A stretch of 64,000 nt of DNA from Linum tenue (lineage: Eukaryota > Streptophyta > Magnoliopsida > Malpighiales > Linaceae): the NCBI GenBank assembly GCA_946122785.1, contig CAMGYJ010000007.1, positions 4,418,909 to 4,482,908 on the forward strand, read 5' to 3'. Within the stretch, counting starts at the first letter, position 1. Each line of letters begins with the position of its first letter. The notes below the pieces were generated by a model. It ran no database searches. It was not told the origin of the DNA and saw nothing but the letters and a program-made list of their open reading frames with translations. Of this stretch, positions 1 to 11,452 are shown one piece after another. The position numbers and the translations under genes are program-made.

Positions 1-1150
1 GCACTTTTCAGTCGACCTCAGTTAGGATTAGGTCGACCTAATCGGTTGTTTCAGTGTAAAAACAGTTTCATGGTGCCTACTTTGGAGATTCATATCTTAC
101 AATTGTCTAAATGAAAATTGGACATTAATAGCTTGTTTTGAAGCTGTAGTGTCCCTCTACACATTGAATTTGGGAGCTCGATAGGAAGTCCAGAAGACCA
201 ATTTTGAACATGATCAAAAGGCTATGTCAAAACTGGGAAACTGCCTGAAAATAGCCAAGGCTGGGAACGTGTTTGTGAAGCTTACTTTGGAGCTCAATTC
301 GAGAAGCATGGATGAGATTCGAGTCCAGGGGCCTCTACCAAATGAAAGTATGTATGTGTTTGAACCATCTAGCTCCGGATCGAACAATGATATTTGTTGG
401 TGTGGGTCGACTCGTCGTCCGTTCGTCCGATCTCGTCGGGAGGGAGAGAACCTGTGAAAGAGCCGGGGTTGTCCCCCGGATTAAGCTCCGACGAGCAAGT
501 CAGATGTCGGTTTGTGGAGAGAGTTGAGAGAATAGATAGAGAGATAAAGTGTAGTGAGATAGTAGAAAGTGGAATGTCCCGAGAGAAAGGAAGTGGAAAG
601 TCCTTATATACCTGTAGCGGGTATCGAGCGTTGGGCATCGCCGATTATGCGCCCCACTGCTTAGTCTGTGCGCTCCGTCCCTTAGTAACACCCCCAACAG
701 TATGTTTTTCTACAAAGGCAAGACATTGGATGAAATATTGGATATCTGGAAGACTTCACACAAAAGGTTCGAAGTTGCTACAAAGGTTGTTTTTCTAACA
801 ACTTGCTTGTGCTACAAAGGCTGTTTTTCTCGAGTAAGCGATCCATTCTCGATCCTCATCCGTTCATTGAGGGTCCATTTCCTAGGTATCCTACTACGCC
901 AAGTCATTAACTGACTAATACAAGGGAGCGAGAGATAACCTCATGTCAGTTTTATCTTGTGACAATGGTCTTGTAATCTAAAGAACGAATTTAGTTGTCA
1001 TTTCCTCGAACTACAAAGGGTTTACTATGTTGTAGCCTCAATACACGTGCTTATCACGACACTATCGGGATCACGAGCTAGTTGCCCCATTGATGTGAAG
1101 TGTAAGGGAGTAAATCTTACCATACTCAAACCTTAACATTTAGGTCATTG
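1..1150. mobile_element. LTR-like repetitive debris
   Basis: No gene is seen here; the short open frames share no recognisable domain. The first 40 bases carry two GTCGACC motifs (9/10-17 and 31-38) spaced 21 bp apart, preceded by GCACTTTTC. The same arrangement occurs in the opposite orientation at about 31986-32020, so this is a dispersed repeat. Bases 430-700 have a purine-rich tract followed by a TATATA-like box near 604, resembling the U3/R part of a retrotransposon LTR. No paired LTR, primer-binding site or polyprotein is visible, so the class is inferred and the left border may lie outside the window. Confidence 0.3.
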
Positions 1151-1254
1151 CAGCAAAACCTCAAAACCTGAATAAGGATTCACATTCACCTCTGAATAAG
1201 CCTCAACACCTAAATAAGGATTCCACATTCACATTATAATTACAATTTGAGCTG

Positions 1255-1395
1255 TACATGATAGCTTAGTGGCAATTTCAAAGGCACAATAAGAAGGGTT
1301 TGATCCAGGATAGTGTGATTTACTTACAGGATCAGAAAATTAACATATAAGTTAACAGGATAAGAGAATTAACCCTTTTTTTTTTTGGTTCAGCA
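1255..1395 (+). mobile_element. Possible tRNA-derived SINE remnant
   Basis: A pol III A-box-like motif TAGCTTAGTGG (about 1263) is followed about 35 bp later by a B-box-like GGTTTGATCC (about 1299). This is the internal promoter layout of tRNA-derived SINEs. The stretch ends near a T-rich run at 1375-1386. No clear target-site duplication was found, and the short spacing and lack of a second copy keep confidence low. Confidence 0.3.
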
Positions 1396-2046
1396 AACAA
1401 ACAACGCTCAACAGACTATCTCCTGATCCTGAATCTTGATTGCAAATGCAAAACTATGTACAATAAAAATGTAAAGGAAAAAAGAAGCTCTGTCCGAATT
1501 TATAAACAAAAGAAAGTTCCCATTTCCATATACTATGGATGAGCTCTACTGTACTTCTCTTCTGTTGTTTGCTGGAACTCAGAAGTCACCGAAGCAAAAA
1601 CAAAGGATGTAATAAATAAATAAAACGAAAGAAAACCAGTCGCATCGGTTGTCAACTGTGCAGGTTTTGATTGAGATACTTGTGCCGAGAGAAAACGTTT
1701 CATATATAGTAGGCAACAGCAGGGCCTGACCTGGATCCTATTTGTTGTGCAGCATCCATATATAGAACGAGGAGGAAGTATGGTGGAATTCGAAAGCTAC
1801 ATCACCAGGGTTGCACTAGCATCATGAAGAGCCTGAAAATTTGGTGACGGTAGACTTAATATAAGATAGACTAGAAAGAGAGGAGAATGTAAGCTAATCA
1901 AATCTCTTTGTTTGTGTCTTATAACAGTTCATGCAGCAGAAAGCACAGCACGATTATTGCAGTCTCGAAACGTTTCAAGGAGCGAGGCACCAACTGTCAG
2001 CGTGAGATGCCAGAAACCACTTACCGAGACGAGAGGAGCCTCCAAA

Positions 2047-4578
2047 TTAGAAGAGGCCTAACATCTGGAGCTCTGTAACGTGGCTTGGATCAAGTTCAGT
2101 CACATTCTTGCTTGCGTCTCGGTCTTCAACCACATATTCCTGACATTGCAAAAGTACCACATTGACATTGCTAGAATCAAGTTATATGGAGGAGAAAATA
2201 AATGCTCTCTCATACCGAGAAAACAGGATAAAGATATGGAAGGCTGAATCTCTTTTAAGCTACAGCCAGCTAACAAACTGAATGCAAATTCATATCGTAA
2301 ATGACAACAATATTATATTTTTATGCTCGTCTGAAGTCTAGTGCATGCATGGTATTCTATGTAGCTTGCTTATTCCCAAACCACTATCTACTCCCAAACT
2401 AGAAGAGACAGAAAATAACGCGTCCTGCTGTTGTGCCTGTATGTTGATACCAAACCAGACGTAGCCTTCCCAGATCTCAGAGGAGGCAGGACTAGCCTGC
2501 CAGTTTGACAGATACCTATGACAGAAAAGAGATGTGCCAAACCTGAAAACAGCTATGTTCACATCTCTGTTAAAACTGCTTGCTAACTTTTTCAGTTCAC
2601 CATATTCTATCAGTTTAGCATGCTGATGACTGTTCATTTAACCATTCACTACTATCATTGTTGAATGAGGTTTGTAGAGGTAAACATGTAGCAAGAGGCA
2701 AAAGAGAAAGTAGGTCACAACAACATATTGAGCATGACAAAAGGGCACTACAAGTTAACTGGCATACCTTTGTTAGCTCCTGTTTGGCAAGAACATGATA
2801 ATGGCGCTCGTTGATCCTTTGACCACATATTATGGCAATGAAGAAACCATAGAGCAAGCCCACAAGGACAATAGCCAAAACTGTTATAAGGTGACAAAGA
2901 AAAGAGCCAGTCAACACGGATCCTCAAATTCTAAGACAAGACATATCTGATGATTCAGAAAATCCAAATAAAAAATGATAACCCAGGATAGACATCCACA
3001 CTCTTACAATATTCGATAGAATTTCACACGTGCAGATATTACTTTAGAGTACATACCCCCCATAGTGTAAAATCCATAAGGATGCTCTTCGTAGCCAAAC
3101 ATTTCTCTGAGTTCCTCTCCATAAAATCTGTACACCAGAACCCCCAAAATAGCAACAATCTGCACAATCCAATACTTAATTAACTCTTTACACCCTTGAA
3201 AGGCTGCTATATGGTAGGAATGCATGTCAAGTGATGCCATCTCAAAAAGACAAACAAAAGTTTATGGTACAGCTGAGAAGGATGAATCACACATCAACTC
3301 ACACCCAACAATGTCAATAGGTATCATAATGGTATTGCCACAGGTTCATCCATACTTTAAGAAATTCGAGACAAGATAATCAAGTTCTAAAGTTGAAAAT
3401 GCAAGCGTAACACTTACAAGTATCTTAACAATTTTCTTAAGTAAACAATTAGATTTCTATGTGCTTTTAACTTGAACGCATAAGAACCTTAGAAATTACC
3501 CATCTCCACTGTTGTCATACTCTTGTAAGCCGAAATAAAGTTCGATTAACTTAGCTGCTATAAAAGAGCAGTATAGCATCAGTTTCAGCAAATGGTAACC
3601 CAATTCTGATAATCAGCATTTCAGGAATTCACATTTTGATCAATCAGGAAAAGAACCAATTCATTATCCTTTCCCGGAATCAGAAAAAAGACCAAAAGAT
3701 GCACTTGAAACTATATTTCAAGTCTGATAAAGAAAGATGAGAAAAATCATCAACATACCAGCTGAACAGCAATAAAAATGAACGCGTGGTCCCGGGCAAC
3801 AAGGAACTGAAATTTCAATCTCAACCACCAGCGGTCAGGAGGAACATTTGCACGCAGTACAAATAACGCCCGGCACTCAGTACAGTGAGCAAAAGCAAAG
3901 CCCTCCTGTAACAATTATGGAGTGAAGTTAATCAAAGCTTCAGTTGCTCATAACCAGACTCTGAAGTTACAGTTCTTGAATATTCATCATTCTGAAAGAA
4001 CTACTATCTTCAAATTTTTAAGTGCAATGATAACTAGCAAAAACCAGGAACTCTAATTATCTAGACAGGATCTATGGACATACTTTTGAGTGGACCATGA
4101 AAAAACATATGAACAACAATTTACCTTAGTGGACCTCCAATTATCTAGACATGATCTATGGACATACTTTTGAGTGCCTTTGCAATGACATGGTGCTATT
4201 AAGTCATCACCTGAAATTGTGAGCACTTGCTTTAGCATTGACGAACACAAATCATATTCAGAAATAGAGAAGCAAGCCCGAATGCAACCATACTGGGATA
4301 AAAATATTCTAAAACAAAAAGGGAAATGGCATAATAGATAGACCTTCACAATCAAGGCATATACGGCATTGTGGCTGGTCCGAGTTGACCAGAAGGCAAG
4401 TTTCATCTATGAAAACACTTTGGAAATCATCGCCATGGACATCACTATCTCGTTCTAATGTAGTGATATCACGTGAAGAGGATGATCCATCAACCTGTGG
4501 TGAAGTATCAGAATGGGACAAGATGGGTTCACTTTCTGAAATGTCTTCGTTATGACTATCATGTGATACTAATTGCAT
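2047..4578 (-). CDS. RING-CH (RINGv/MARCH-type) membrane E3 ubiquitin ligase
   Basis: The family are E3 ubiquitin ligases anchored in internal or plasma membranes. Six coding exons: 4578-4344, 4210-4125, 3905-3759, 3159-3057, 2880-2768 and 2139-2047. All junctions are GT-AG with matching phase, giving about 258 aa. An acidic Ser-rich N-terminus leads into a C4HC3 RING-CH finger beginning CRICLDCEG, continuing through APCHCKGTQKYVHRSCLDNW and closing with HCTEC. Two hydrophobic membrane segments follow (FIFIAVQLIVAILGVLVY and VLAIVLVGLLYGFFIAIICG), then a short C-terminal tail ending MLGLF. An in-frame stop lies just upstream of an ATG at 4611, so translation starts at 4611 (269 aa) or 4578. 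A non-coding leader exon ends at a GT donor at 5616/5615, and the next exon starts at 4666. Function is inferred from family; the substrate is unknown. Confidence 0.88.
4040..4185. repeat. Partial duplication of a RING-finger exon inside the next intron
   Basis: The segment at about 4133-4182 (the end of the exon coding TQKYVHRSCLDN) is repeated almost exactly at about 4052-4092, within the intron that follows. One substitution (ACAGG versus ACATG) separates them in the best-matching part. The copy lacks usable splice sites, so it is not expected to enter the protein. Confidence 0.7.
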
Positions 4579-4646
4579 TGCGGACAATGTTGAATTGGTA
4601 CTAAAATGCATGCATCATCACAGACCCTATACTTCTGACTGAACAT
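4569..4646 (-). other. Upstream ORF overlapping the RING-CH start
   Basis: In the predicted leader exon starting at 4666, the first ATG (4646) opens a 25-codon frame, MFSQKYRVCDDACILV and on, that stops at 4569. It therefore runs past both candidate main starts (4611 and 4578) in a different frame. Such overlapping uORFs usually lower translation of the main frame. Whether the leader is really spliced this way is inferred. Confidence 0.35.
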
Positions 4647-4666
4647 CTCAGTAGTGACTTCAGAAT

Positions 4667-6609
4667 CTGAAAAAAAGGAAAGGAAACATTTAAGAGAACA
4701 CATACTAAGGGTATAAATACAATAAACCATATTAGTAATTACACAAGGTGTCCATTGAGTCTTCAATCAAATATTTCTCTCATATACTGTCCTATTTGGA
4801 AATCAGAGGAAATTACAAGCCTAAGCATATCACTAGATTCACTTATGCATGATGAAACACAGTTAACAAAGTCACGGGAAATGGGGTTATAGGGGATGAA
4901 AACCATTGTCGGTGATTAACAGGATGAACAAAGATATGGGTGATGCTGATTTCAAAGACGCTGAATATAGTATAGCTACAGCCTACAGCTATCCCGCTTC
5001 ATATTTGTTTTGTAATGGTGCAAGCAGGATCTAGAGATTCCATTCGTTGGTATGCACAAAAGGATAGGCAATATTGGTGCACTTTCTGTCCCGAGGGCTG
5101 ATTCAAAGCAAAGAATCCAAATATCTTGGCTTACCGATAGTGCGAGCAGAATCCCAAATACAAATGGACTAGAGCTCATATTCCTATCACAACTAACAAT
5201 CTGCTCATCCCCAAAATCATAATTGGGAAATTATCCAAACAAGGCGAATGATTATGATTGCGAAAACAGGCAAAAGCTTTTTCATTTCTACGAAAATTCC
5301 AACTATTGGCGCTGGACCAAGCTAGGATATCTCTATTTCCATCCAAAAAACAAGCCAACCGAAGACGAAAACCCCGTCAGGCATGCCTGAAGGGAATAGA
5401 ACAACGAGTCTAATACCCAATTGGGTAAAAAGTAAAAACCACAAGCAATGAAATTACAGAGGAACCAGAAAATCTTGAATCTAAATCTCCAACTCGTACA
5501 ACAAACAAGCATCGCTCTCCCTGAAACCATTGCCTCGCCTCAATCGAGGAAGGACAGAAAGCAAAACCAAGGATTGCCGCGGGGAGAGAGAGATAAGAGG
5601 GAGGGAGATGTCTAACCTGAAGGGAATTGGGAAGAACTCAAAATGGATCCACAAGAGATTCAAATGGCATTCAGCATTCGCCATCAAATCTCTTCGCTTT
5701 TCTTTCTTTCCTTTCCCCCCCTTTTCCCCAAAGCTGCAGAACAATCCGATTCTGATTCTGAAATGGTGTTTCTTGTTCTTCTTGCTCGTCCTTTCTGCGA
5801 ACCTTGTTCTAGGGTTCTCCGCTGGCGCCTGGCTCAAAGTCAAATGATGGGGGAAGGAAAGGGAATGGGATTAGGGGAAAGGCAAGCGGAAGGACCCAAA
5901 GGGTGGAAGGAAAGGCAGGGCAGGCAGGACAGGATGGAAAACGGATGCTTGGACCGACTGCCGACCAATTCCCCAAATTTCATTTTCCTTTGATCCGACC
6001 AGAAATTGCGGTAAAAGGAAAAGTATAATTACTGGAACACAGTAACAAGATTACACAATTTGAATCCAATAATTTAGGTGGTTTGGATAAACCGATAGAG
6101 GAATTTAATGGAAATTTAGTTCAACTGTACCATTTGGTTAGATAAAATATCGGTTAAGAGTATTGAGCCCCATAGAATTTCGAATGGTTTGATTTCGAGG
6201 CAATTAGGATCTTTTGGAGGGAGAAATTTGGGAATTACGCAATTGGGGATCATTTGGATGGAGAAATTTGAGAATGATTTAATTAGGTCGATTGCCTTAA
6301 TTTACAAAATGAGTTTGTAACAAAAAAAATTTAAAATTACCTCCTGGATAATTATAATTGCCTCAAAATGGAGTAATTGTGAATTTCCTAAATCCAATTG
6401 CTCCTTATGTTTTCTAACTCTACTGAAACGATGTTAAAATTGCCTCATTACAAATACTCATTTTGTAAAATACTAAAATGACACAACGTAAGTAACTAGG
6501 TTATCGAGTTTCCAACCTCAGAAAGCGTTTACAAGCGGTTACATTACTAGACTATGAAGGTTAGTTTTTTTTTTTTTTTGCCATAAATATTCCAAAATGA
6601 ATATCCAGA
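4667..6609. other. 5' leader, leader introns and promoter of the RING-CH gene
   Basis: No second protein gene is supported. The leader exon (about 5850-5616) ends in a clean donor. Its open frame (5843-5481, -) runs through that donor and is low complexity. From 6000 to 6600 the DNA is AT-rich with no recognisable gene. Confidence 0.5.
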
Positions 6610-6920
6610 TACAGGGTAAATGTCACATTTGGTCACTGAGATTACTACTAGAAAAATTTAATATCAATTTTTGTCACTCGAATTACTAAAACTGGTCACA
6701 TATGGTCACTCTCCTGTAGCTTCTGTCCAACTCCGGGCACTCGAATTATTGAACATGTCACATTTAGTCACTCGAATTACTGAAACATGTCACTACGAAA
6801 ACTAACAGGAGAGTGACTAAATGTGACCAGTTTCAGTAATTCGAGTAACCAAAATTGATATTAAATTTTTCTAGTGACTAAACATGACATGATTTAGTAA
6901 TCGTAGTGACAAAATGACCA
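6610..6920. mobile_element. Fold-back MITE-like element
   Basis: Two inverted arms of about 130 bp face each other. The left arm has CACATTTGGTCACTGAGATTAC, GAAAAATTTAATATCAATTTT and GGTCACTCTCCTGT in order. The right arm gives the reverse complement of the same blocks. Possible flanking duplications TGAATATCCA and TGAATATACC are imperfect. There is no coding capacity. The arm motif (TTTGGTCACTC) resembles the terminal repeats of the larger Mutator-like element at 32.8-34.3 kb. Confidence 0.6.
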
Positions 6921-7362
6921 GATGAATATACCAGACTTTTTCAAACCAAATCACAAAATAGACAAGAGAAAGAATTGTTGGTTGAACAGAGCTTGTTTTG
7001 CTACTAAGGTTTGTTGGAATACTCATAGCTTACTGTATGTAAAGGAGCAAATGCACATTTACAAGTACCTTACTGCATGTATAACCCATAGATACAATCA
7101 CGTCGTCGCTGTAATTACAAGGTGAATGAACAATTACAATGGGAACGAGAGAAAATGACTGGATGGCAGATCAGGCAACCGGAGTTTGCACTTTCTGAAA
7201 GCCGACCACCATAAAAAAGGGTATTAACAACACAACAGAGGCAGTGCTGCATTTTCTCTTCACATGCTCATCACTTATATATACAGGTAAGTATAACTTT
7301 CACACTGGAGATGGCAGCACTGAGACTGGGAATGATTTGCAGCGGATGGCTAGCCGGGGGAT
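6921..7362. other. Spacer and F-box gene 3' region
   Basis: Nothing is recognised apart from the probable 3' untranslated region of the minus-strand F-box gene. The 67-codon plus-strand frame starting at 6922 has no family resemblance. Confidence 0.4.
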
Positions 7363-9094
7363 TCAATAACCCAACCAAGCAGATGGGATCGGCTGGAACC
7401 TGCTCTTTGCACAGGCCAAGGCCTCGTAATACTCCGAATGATTGAAACAATCACGGAAGTCGGTGAACAACTTCTCAAACACCCTCCACTGCACCTTTAC
7501 GGATTTCGTGTATGGATAGGGAAGGAAAACCTGCAGAGGGTCAGAGGAGAAGACCAAAGTGTCGTAAAAGCATGATGCTTCGAGTTTCAAATTGTTGCAG
7601 CTAGTAGGCATATTGCCAAATGAAATCGTGTTTTGCTTGAAGCTGATGCAAAATTGAAGGGGAAAATGTTGAATGGCACAACAACACTTACATCCCCTTC
7701 ATGAGCAAGGCATTTAAGTAACTGGAAAGTGTGCTCATTTTCCTCCAGATTGTTAAGAACAGCCAGCCAGATTTGTGAAGCAAGCTCATGAGCGGTATCT
7801 CTGGAATTTCCACAGGCAATGAACTGATCTGCTCACACCATAACGTTATTCATTCAGCTTTGCAATTTGCATAACTGTGCAGACAACCATAAGTGCTAAT
7901 GATTACAATAGGCTTCATAAATCTGATTATACGCAATGAAAGGAATGTTCCCTGACCTTTAGACGCGCATTGAACACATCTCAGTTATTCATCTAGTGGC
8001 TAAGAGTGTCAAGTTTAGCTTACAGTAGCTTAGGTCATTGAGAAATAAGTAAAACATGTTACATTGGATATCATTGCTGGTGAATGATAATATTGTTTTA
8101 GAGATCCACAATTGGCATTAGCACAGTCATCACAGGCGAACGGAATATCTTCTACTCTCTAAGACTTCAAAATCTCTGTAACTCGACAGATCTTGATATT
8201 CAGGAGCCTTAATAGAACATATAAAGTCCAACGATCTAAACATACAAGTATCGCATACGCCATCTTATGAGCCAGAGCACTAAATTACTTATTGCTAGGG
8301 AGGTTGCAAATGTAAAGTAATCAAAACAAGGGGAGGAAGGAACCTATTATTGTTCCGTGAAGTATGCCAGAAGGAGGTGGCACAGGCGAACGTTCAAGTT
8401 GCTCTCTGAGAAACAAGTAAGTATGACCCACAATTTCGTCGATCTTGCCAAAGATGTGTTTACTTACATGCAAAGCCGCATATCTCCTGATGCATAGAAT
8501 GCACTAGAGGTGAGTTTGAAATGACAAGAAAAAAATATAATTTGGTTCAATATCATAGCAGTGACGCATTTCAAATGACATTCTGGTACGCAATGTCTAG
8601 GGAAATACACATGCACGTGTTTCAGCAGGAAAAATCTCAAATACTGAAAGTAACAATCCTGCTGGTTCCCATTTCTGCATGGGCAATACATATTGGTTAG
8701 ACGCTAGGAGGAATAAGGGTAGCAGCTACAGAAACAAAAAGTTACTCTTAAATAGCTCTCAAGATCTACCATCAGTTCATGACAAGAAAAGAACACTTTC
8801 AGAATAATTTGCAATGGGAACTGAAAAGAATAAGATGTACCGTTTGCTCAACCCTTGGGGTATCGGCCCAGGCCATCTTTTAGTTAGAGCAGCAAAGGGA
8901 AATGTTCTGATAATAGCAGCTTGCCACAAGCATTCCCCACGAAATATATCAGCCCACTGCTTTCTTACACAAGCCAACTGGACCCATTCCACGAACGGTA
9001 TTCTGATGAATATTTCTATTAGCAGATGATCAGGAAGCTCTCCAAGTGTATTACTAACATATACAACAATGTCATTGCCAGTATTATCTGCCAT
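7363..9094 (-). CDS. F-box protein, four coding exons
   Basis: F-box proteins are substrate adaptors of SCF ubiquitin ligases. The N-terminal motif LGELPDHLLIEIFIRIP with QLACVRKQWADIF (about residues 17-50) is a typical F-box that binds SKP1. Coding exons 9094-8841, 8486-8344, 7828-7692 and 7530-7363 join with GT-AG borders and consistent phases to give 233 aa. Downstream blocks include HIFGKIDEIVGHTYLFLREQ and SQIWLAVLNNLEENEHTFQ. The C-terminus has no Kelch, LRR or FBA repeats, so this belongs to the short single-domain type. It resembles the kind of protein encoded by Arabidopsis At5g39250, but I could not verify that. A leader exon (about 10680-10468) ends in a donor (CCAG then GTAAGAC) and is followed by a 1.35-kb leader intron. 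The substrate is unknown. Confidence 0.8.
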
Positions 9095-9114
9095 GCCCAT
9101 CAGAAGCCTGCAAA

Positions 9115-10680
9115 AATCAACCACGAAAAAAAAAAGAAGCTTGATCATGAAACAGGTGGAGAATAAAACCATCAATAGCAGAGGAGCTAGCAAGATGATG
9201 AAGTGTGAAGTTCAGACATTATAGAATCAGGCAGAAATTTCACTGGTTTGATGGAGCAAGGCCATAAATAATAGGGTGTGGACGGATAACATAAGCCAAG
9301 CAGTCAAGAGAAAGCTTCTTGCTGGAATCAATACCAAGAAAATGAAGAAAAAAAATACAAGATTATACAACTGCATAGTTCTCATTTGGCACAGGGTATC
9401 CTAATTCATAACAAACAAACTTCAAGTGAACAAGGTGGCTGTTAGGTCCATATAATAACTTAGACTAACCGACACTTTTATCTTCTTATTTGGGTGAGAA
9501 AAGAACCAAGAGTAATCTTTCAGTGCGAGCGAGAACACACCACATTGCCTATTTGATTAGTCCTCTAGACTCTGCTGCTAAATAGAGTGCAAACAAGCTT
9601 CCTGCCTAGTAATATCACGGTCGTATGTCCCTCAGTCAGGATGTCTTTCCCAGAAGTCAAAGCGGGGATTATCTGTCAGCACTCTTAGTTAAAACTAGAA
9701 AACAGCCAACCAAATTGCACAGGCATAGGCCGTTGAAAGAAAAAAAAATTCCATCAAAGGCCAACACAGTTAAGCTGGAACCATGATCAATTCATGGACA
9801 GTCAGTCACAAAGAGTTGGCACTTGTGGGTTGATCTGACACTTTTAAGTTTTAAGACTGTAAGAACCTTTCAGAACGGGAGCACCATCTTCAACCATGCT
9901 CGACCCACAAAAAAAAAAGGGTACAGCTTTTCTTCAGGCATTGGTATTTCTTCACTTCTTTCCTTCTCAATCTCTATAATGCTTCCCCACAACAAACATT
10001 GCCGTTTGAGAGGCTAGTACTGAGAGCTGAAGGAACCACTAGAGAAAGGAAAGAGGGTAACTCTTGCAACAGACATATTCAATCAGGAGCAGTTGAAAGA
10101 GCTGGTGATTAGGGTGATGATAAAGAATGCATTGGTTGATCATCAACAAACAACGAAAAGATCATAATTTTCAAGGTAAACTCCATAACAAACAGAGCAA
10201 TATTAAACACGAAGCACTCCTCCATTACAATTACATACATGAAGAGCACCTCTTAGCCCAGAAATCAATTGATAAAAAAAAAACCCAAAAATTATTGGGT
10301 TTTCGGGACCTTAATTAGCTTAATTTCGGCGCAAGGGACGGAATTCAAAAGGAACCCAGAAAGGACAGGGGGCTAGAAGTGAAAGCGGGGAGAAATGGTC
10401 GAAAGCTGCAAGCTGAGAAAAGAAGGAAAGACGAGCTGAAACCGATAGATACAGAAATGAGTCTTACCTGGATTGGATCCCGCAGCGCCGATCACAGAGA
10501 GAAAGAAGGGGCGGAAAAAGTGAGGTTTTGCGGGTTGGGTGGCAGTTCTAGCAGATGAGTGTAGTAACAACAGAAAGAAAGAGATGATAAAGAAGACAGA
10601 ATGGCGGAGGGAGGGAATTGGAAGAAGTGGTAGTTGAGAATTTGCGGGCAGGGACGGAAGGACGAAGGGCTTCGTTTCCA
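9115..10680 (-). other. Leader exon and long leader intron of the F-box gene
   Basis: The donor at 10467 and the acceptor just before the F-box start exon (about 9112) define a leader intron of about 1.35 kb. Within it I see only AT-rich sequence and short A or T runs. The open frame at 10681-10373 (-) crosses the donor and is Ser/Phe/Leu-rich leader sequence, not a supported protein. Confidence 0.45.
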
Positions 10681-10804
10681 AGTGATCTATGCACGTTATG
10701 AGAGGCTCTCATTTGGCCAGGTTTTTTTTATTATCAATTTTCCCATATATATTCCGGCTCATGTTATATTTTGTGAAGGGTTTGTACCCAATATGTAATG
10801 GCGA

Positions 10805-10808
<4 letters not shown>

Positions 10809-10838
<30 letters not shown>
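10809..10838. repeat. (TA)n microsatellite
   Basis: About 15 uninterrupted AT dinucleotides between the F-box gene promoter and the first GRAS gene. Confidence 0.95.
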
Positions 10839-10841
<3 letters not shown>

Positions 10842-11124
10842 TCATAAGCAAGAAATCAACCTTTTAGACTAAACGTGCTCATTGTAGAGGACTATAATGA
10901 CAAATCACCTTCTGGAAAGTCACTTTGATATGCAACTCAAGGCAAAAAATCGTGTAGGCTTGGACCCAAAGCAGATAATATTTTGATCGAGAAAAGATTT
11001 AAGATGTTTCAAGTGATATAAAAAAGCCTCTCATAACGCATTATGGAGGTGAAATGGAAGAGTGCTGGGAAGAAGTTCGAAATTAAAAAAGTTGATGTTG
11101 ATGTTGTAATACAATAATCATCAT

Positions 11125-11350
11125 CGTCAAAGGTAACATAGCCTAGTGGTGAAACTACTGGACCAATTGAGCTCTGGATGTGGGAGGTCCTGAGTTTGAT
11201 CCCAGTGGCACCACTTGAGCGTTCCCGGCGGCACCCTTGGTATAGGAGGCGAAGCCTTCGCATCCCCGATGTCGATAGCAAAAAGCCCCGGTTAGTATAC
11301 TGATACCCTCAGTGGTCAAACGGCACGTGAGGTTGATGCATCAACCACTC
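11125..11350 (+). mobile_element. tRNA-derived SINE-like element
   Basis: An A-box TAGCCTAGTGG (about 11139) and a B-box-like GAGTTTGATCCC (about 11190) have tRNA-like spacing in a segment of non-coding composition. The body continues with GCACCACTTGAGCG and CGGCACGTGAGGTTGATG, the style of plant SINE bodies. It sits between the F-box gene promoter and the 3' end of the first GRAS gene. The exact ends are not defined. Confidence 0.5.
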
Positions 11351-11452
11351 AACCATGGCACTAAGTCACTAACAAAAGTCAGTCATTGTTTGTAATTTGT
11401 ATATGCTTGTTGGGCATGGGAATGTAAATCCAAATTACAACACAGCTCTGTG

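Noticed and set aside
1255..1395. Functional tRNA gene reading of the A-box/B-box pairs here and at 11.1 kb
   Set aside because: No cloverleaf with an acceptor stem could be drawn; spacing and B-box changes fit SINE remnants better.
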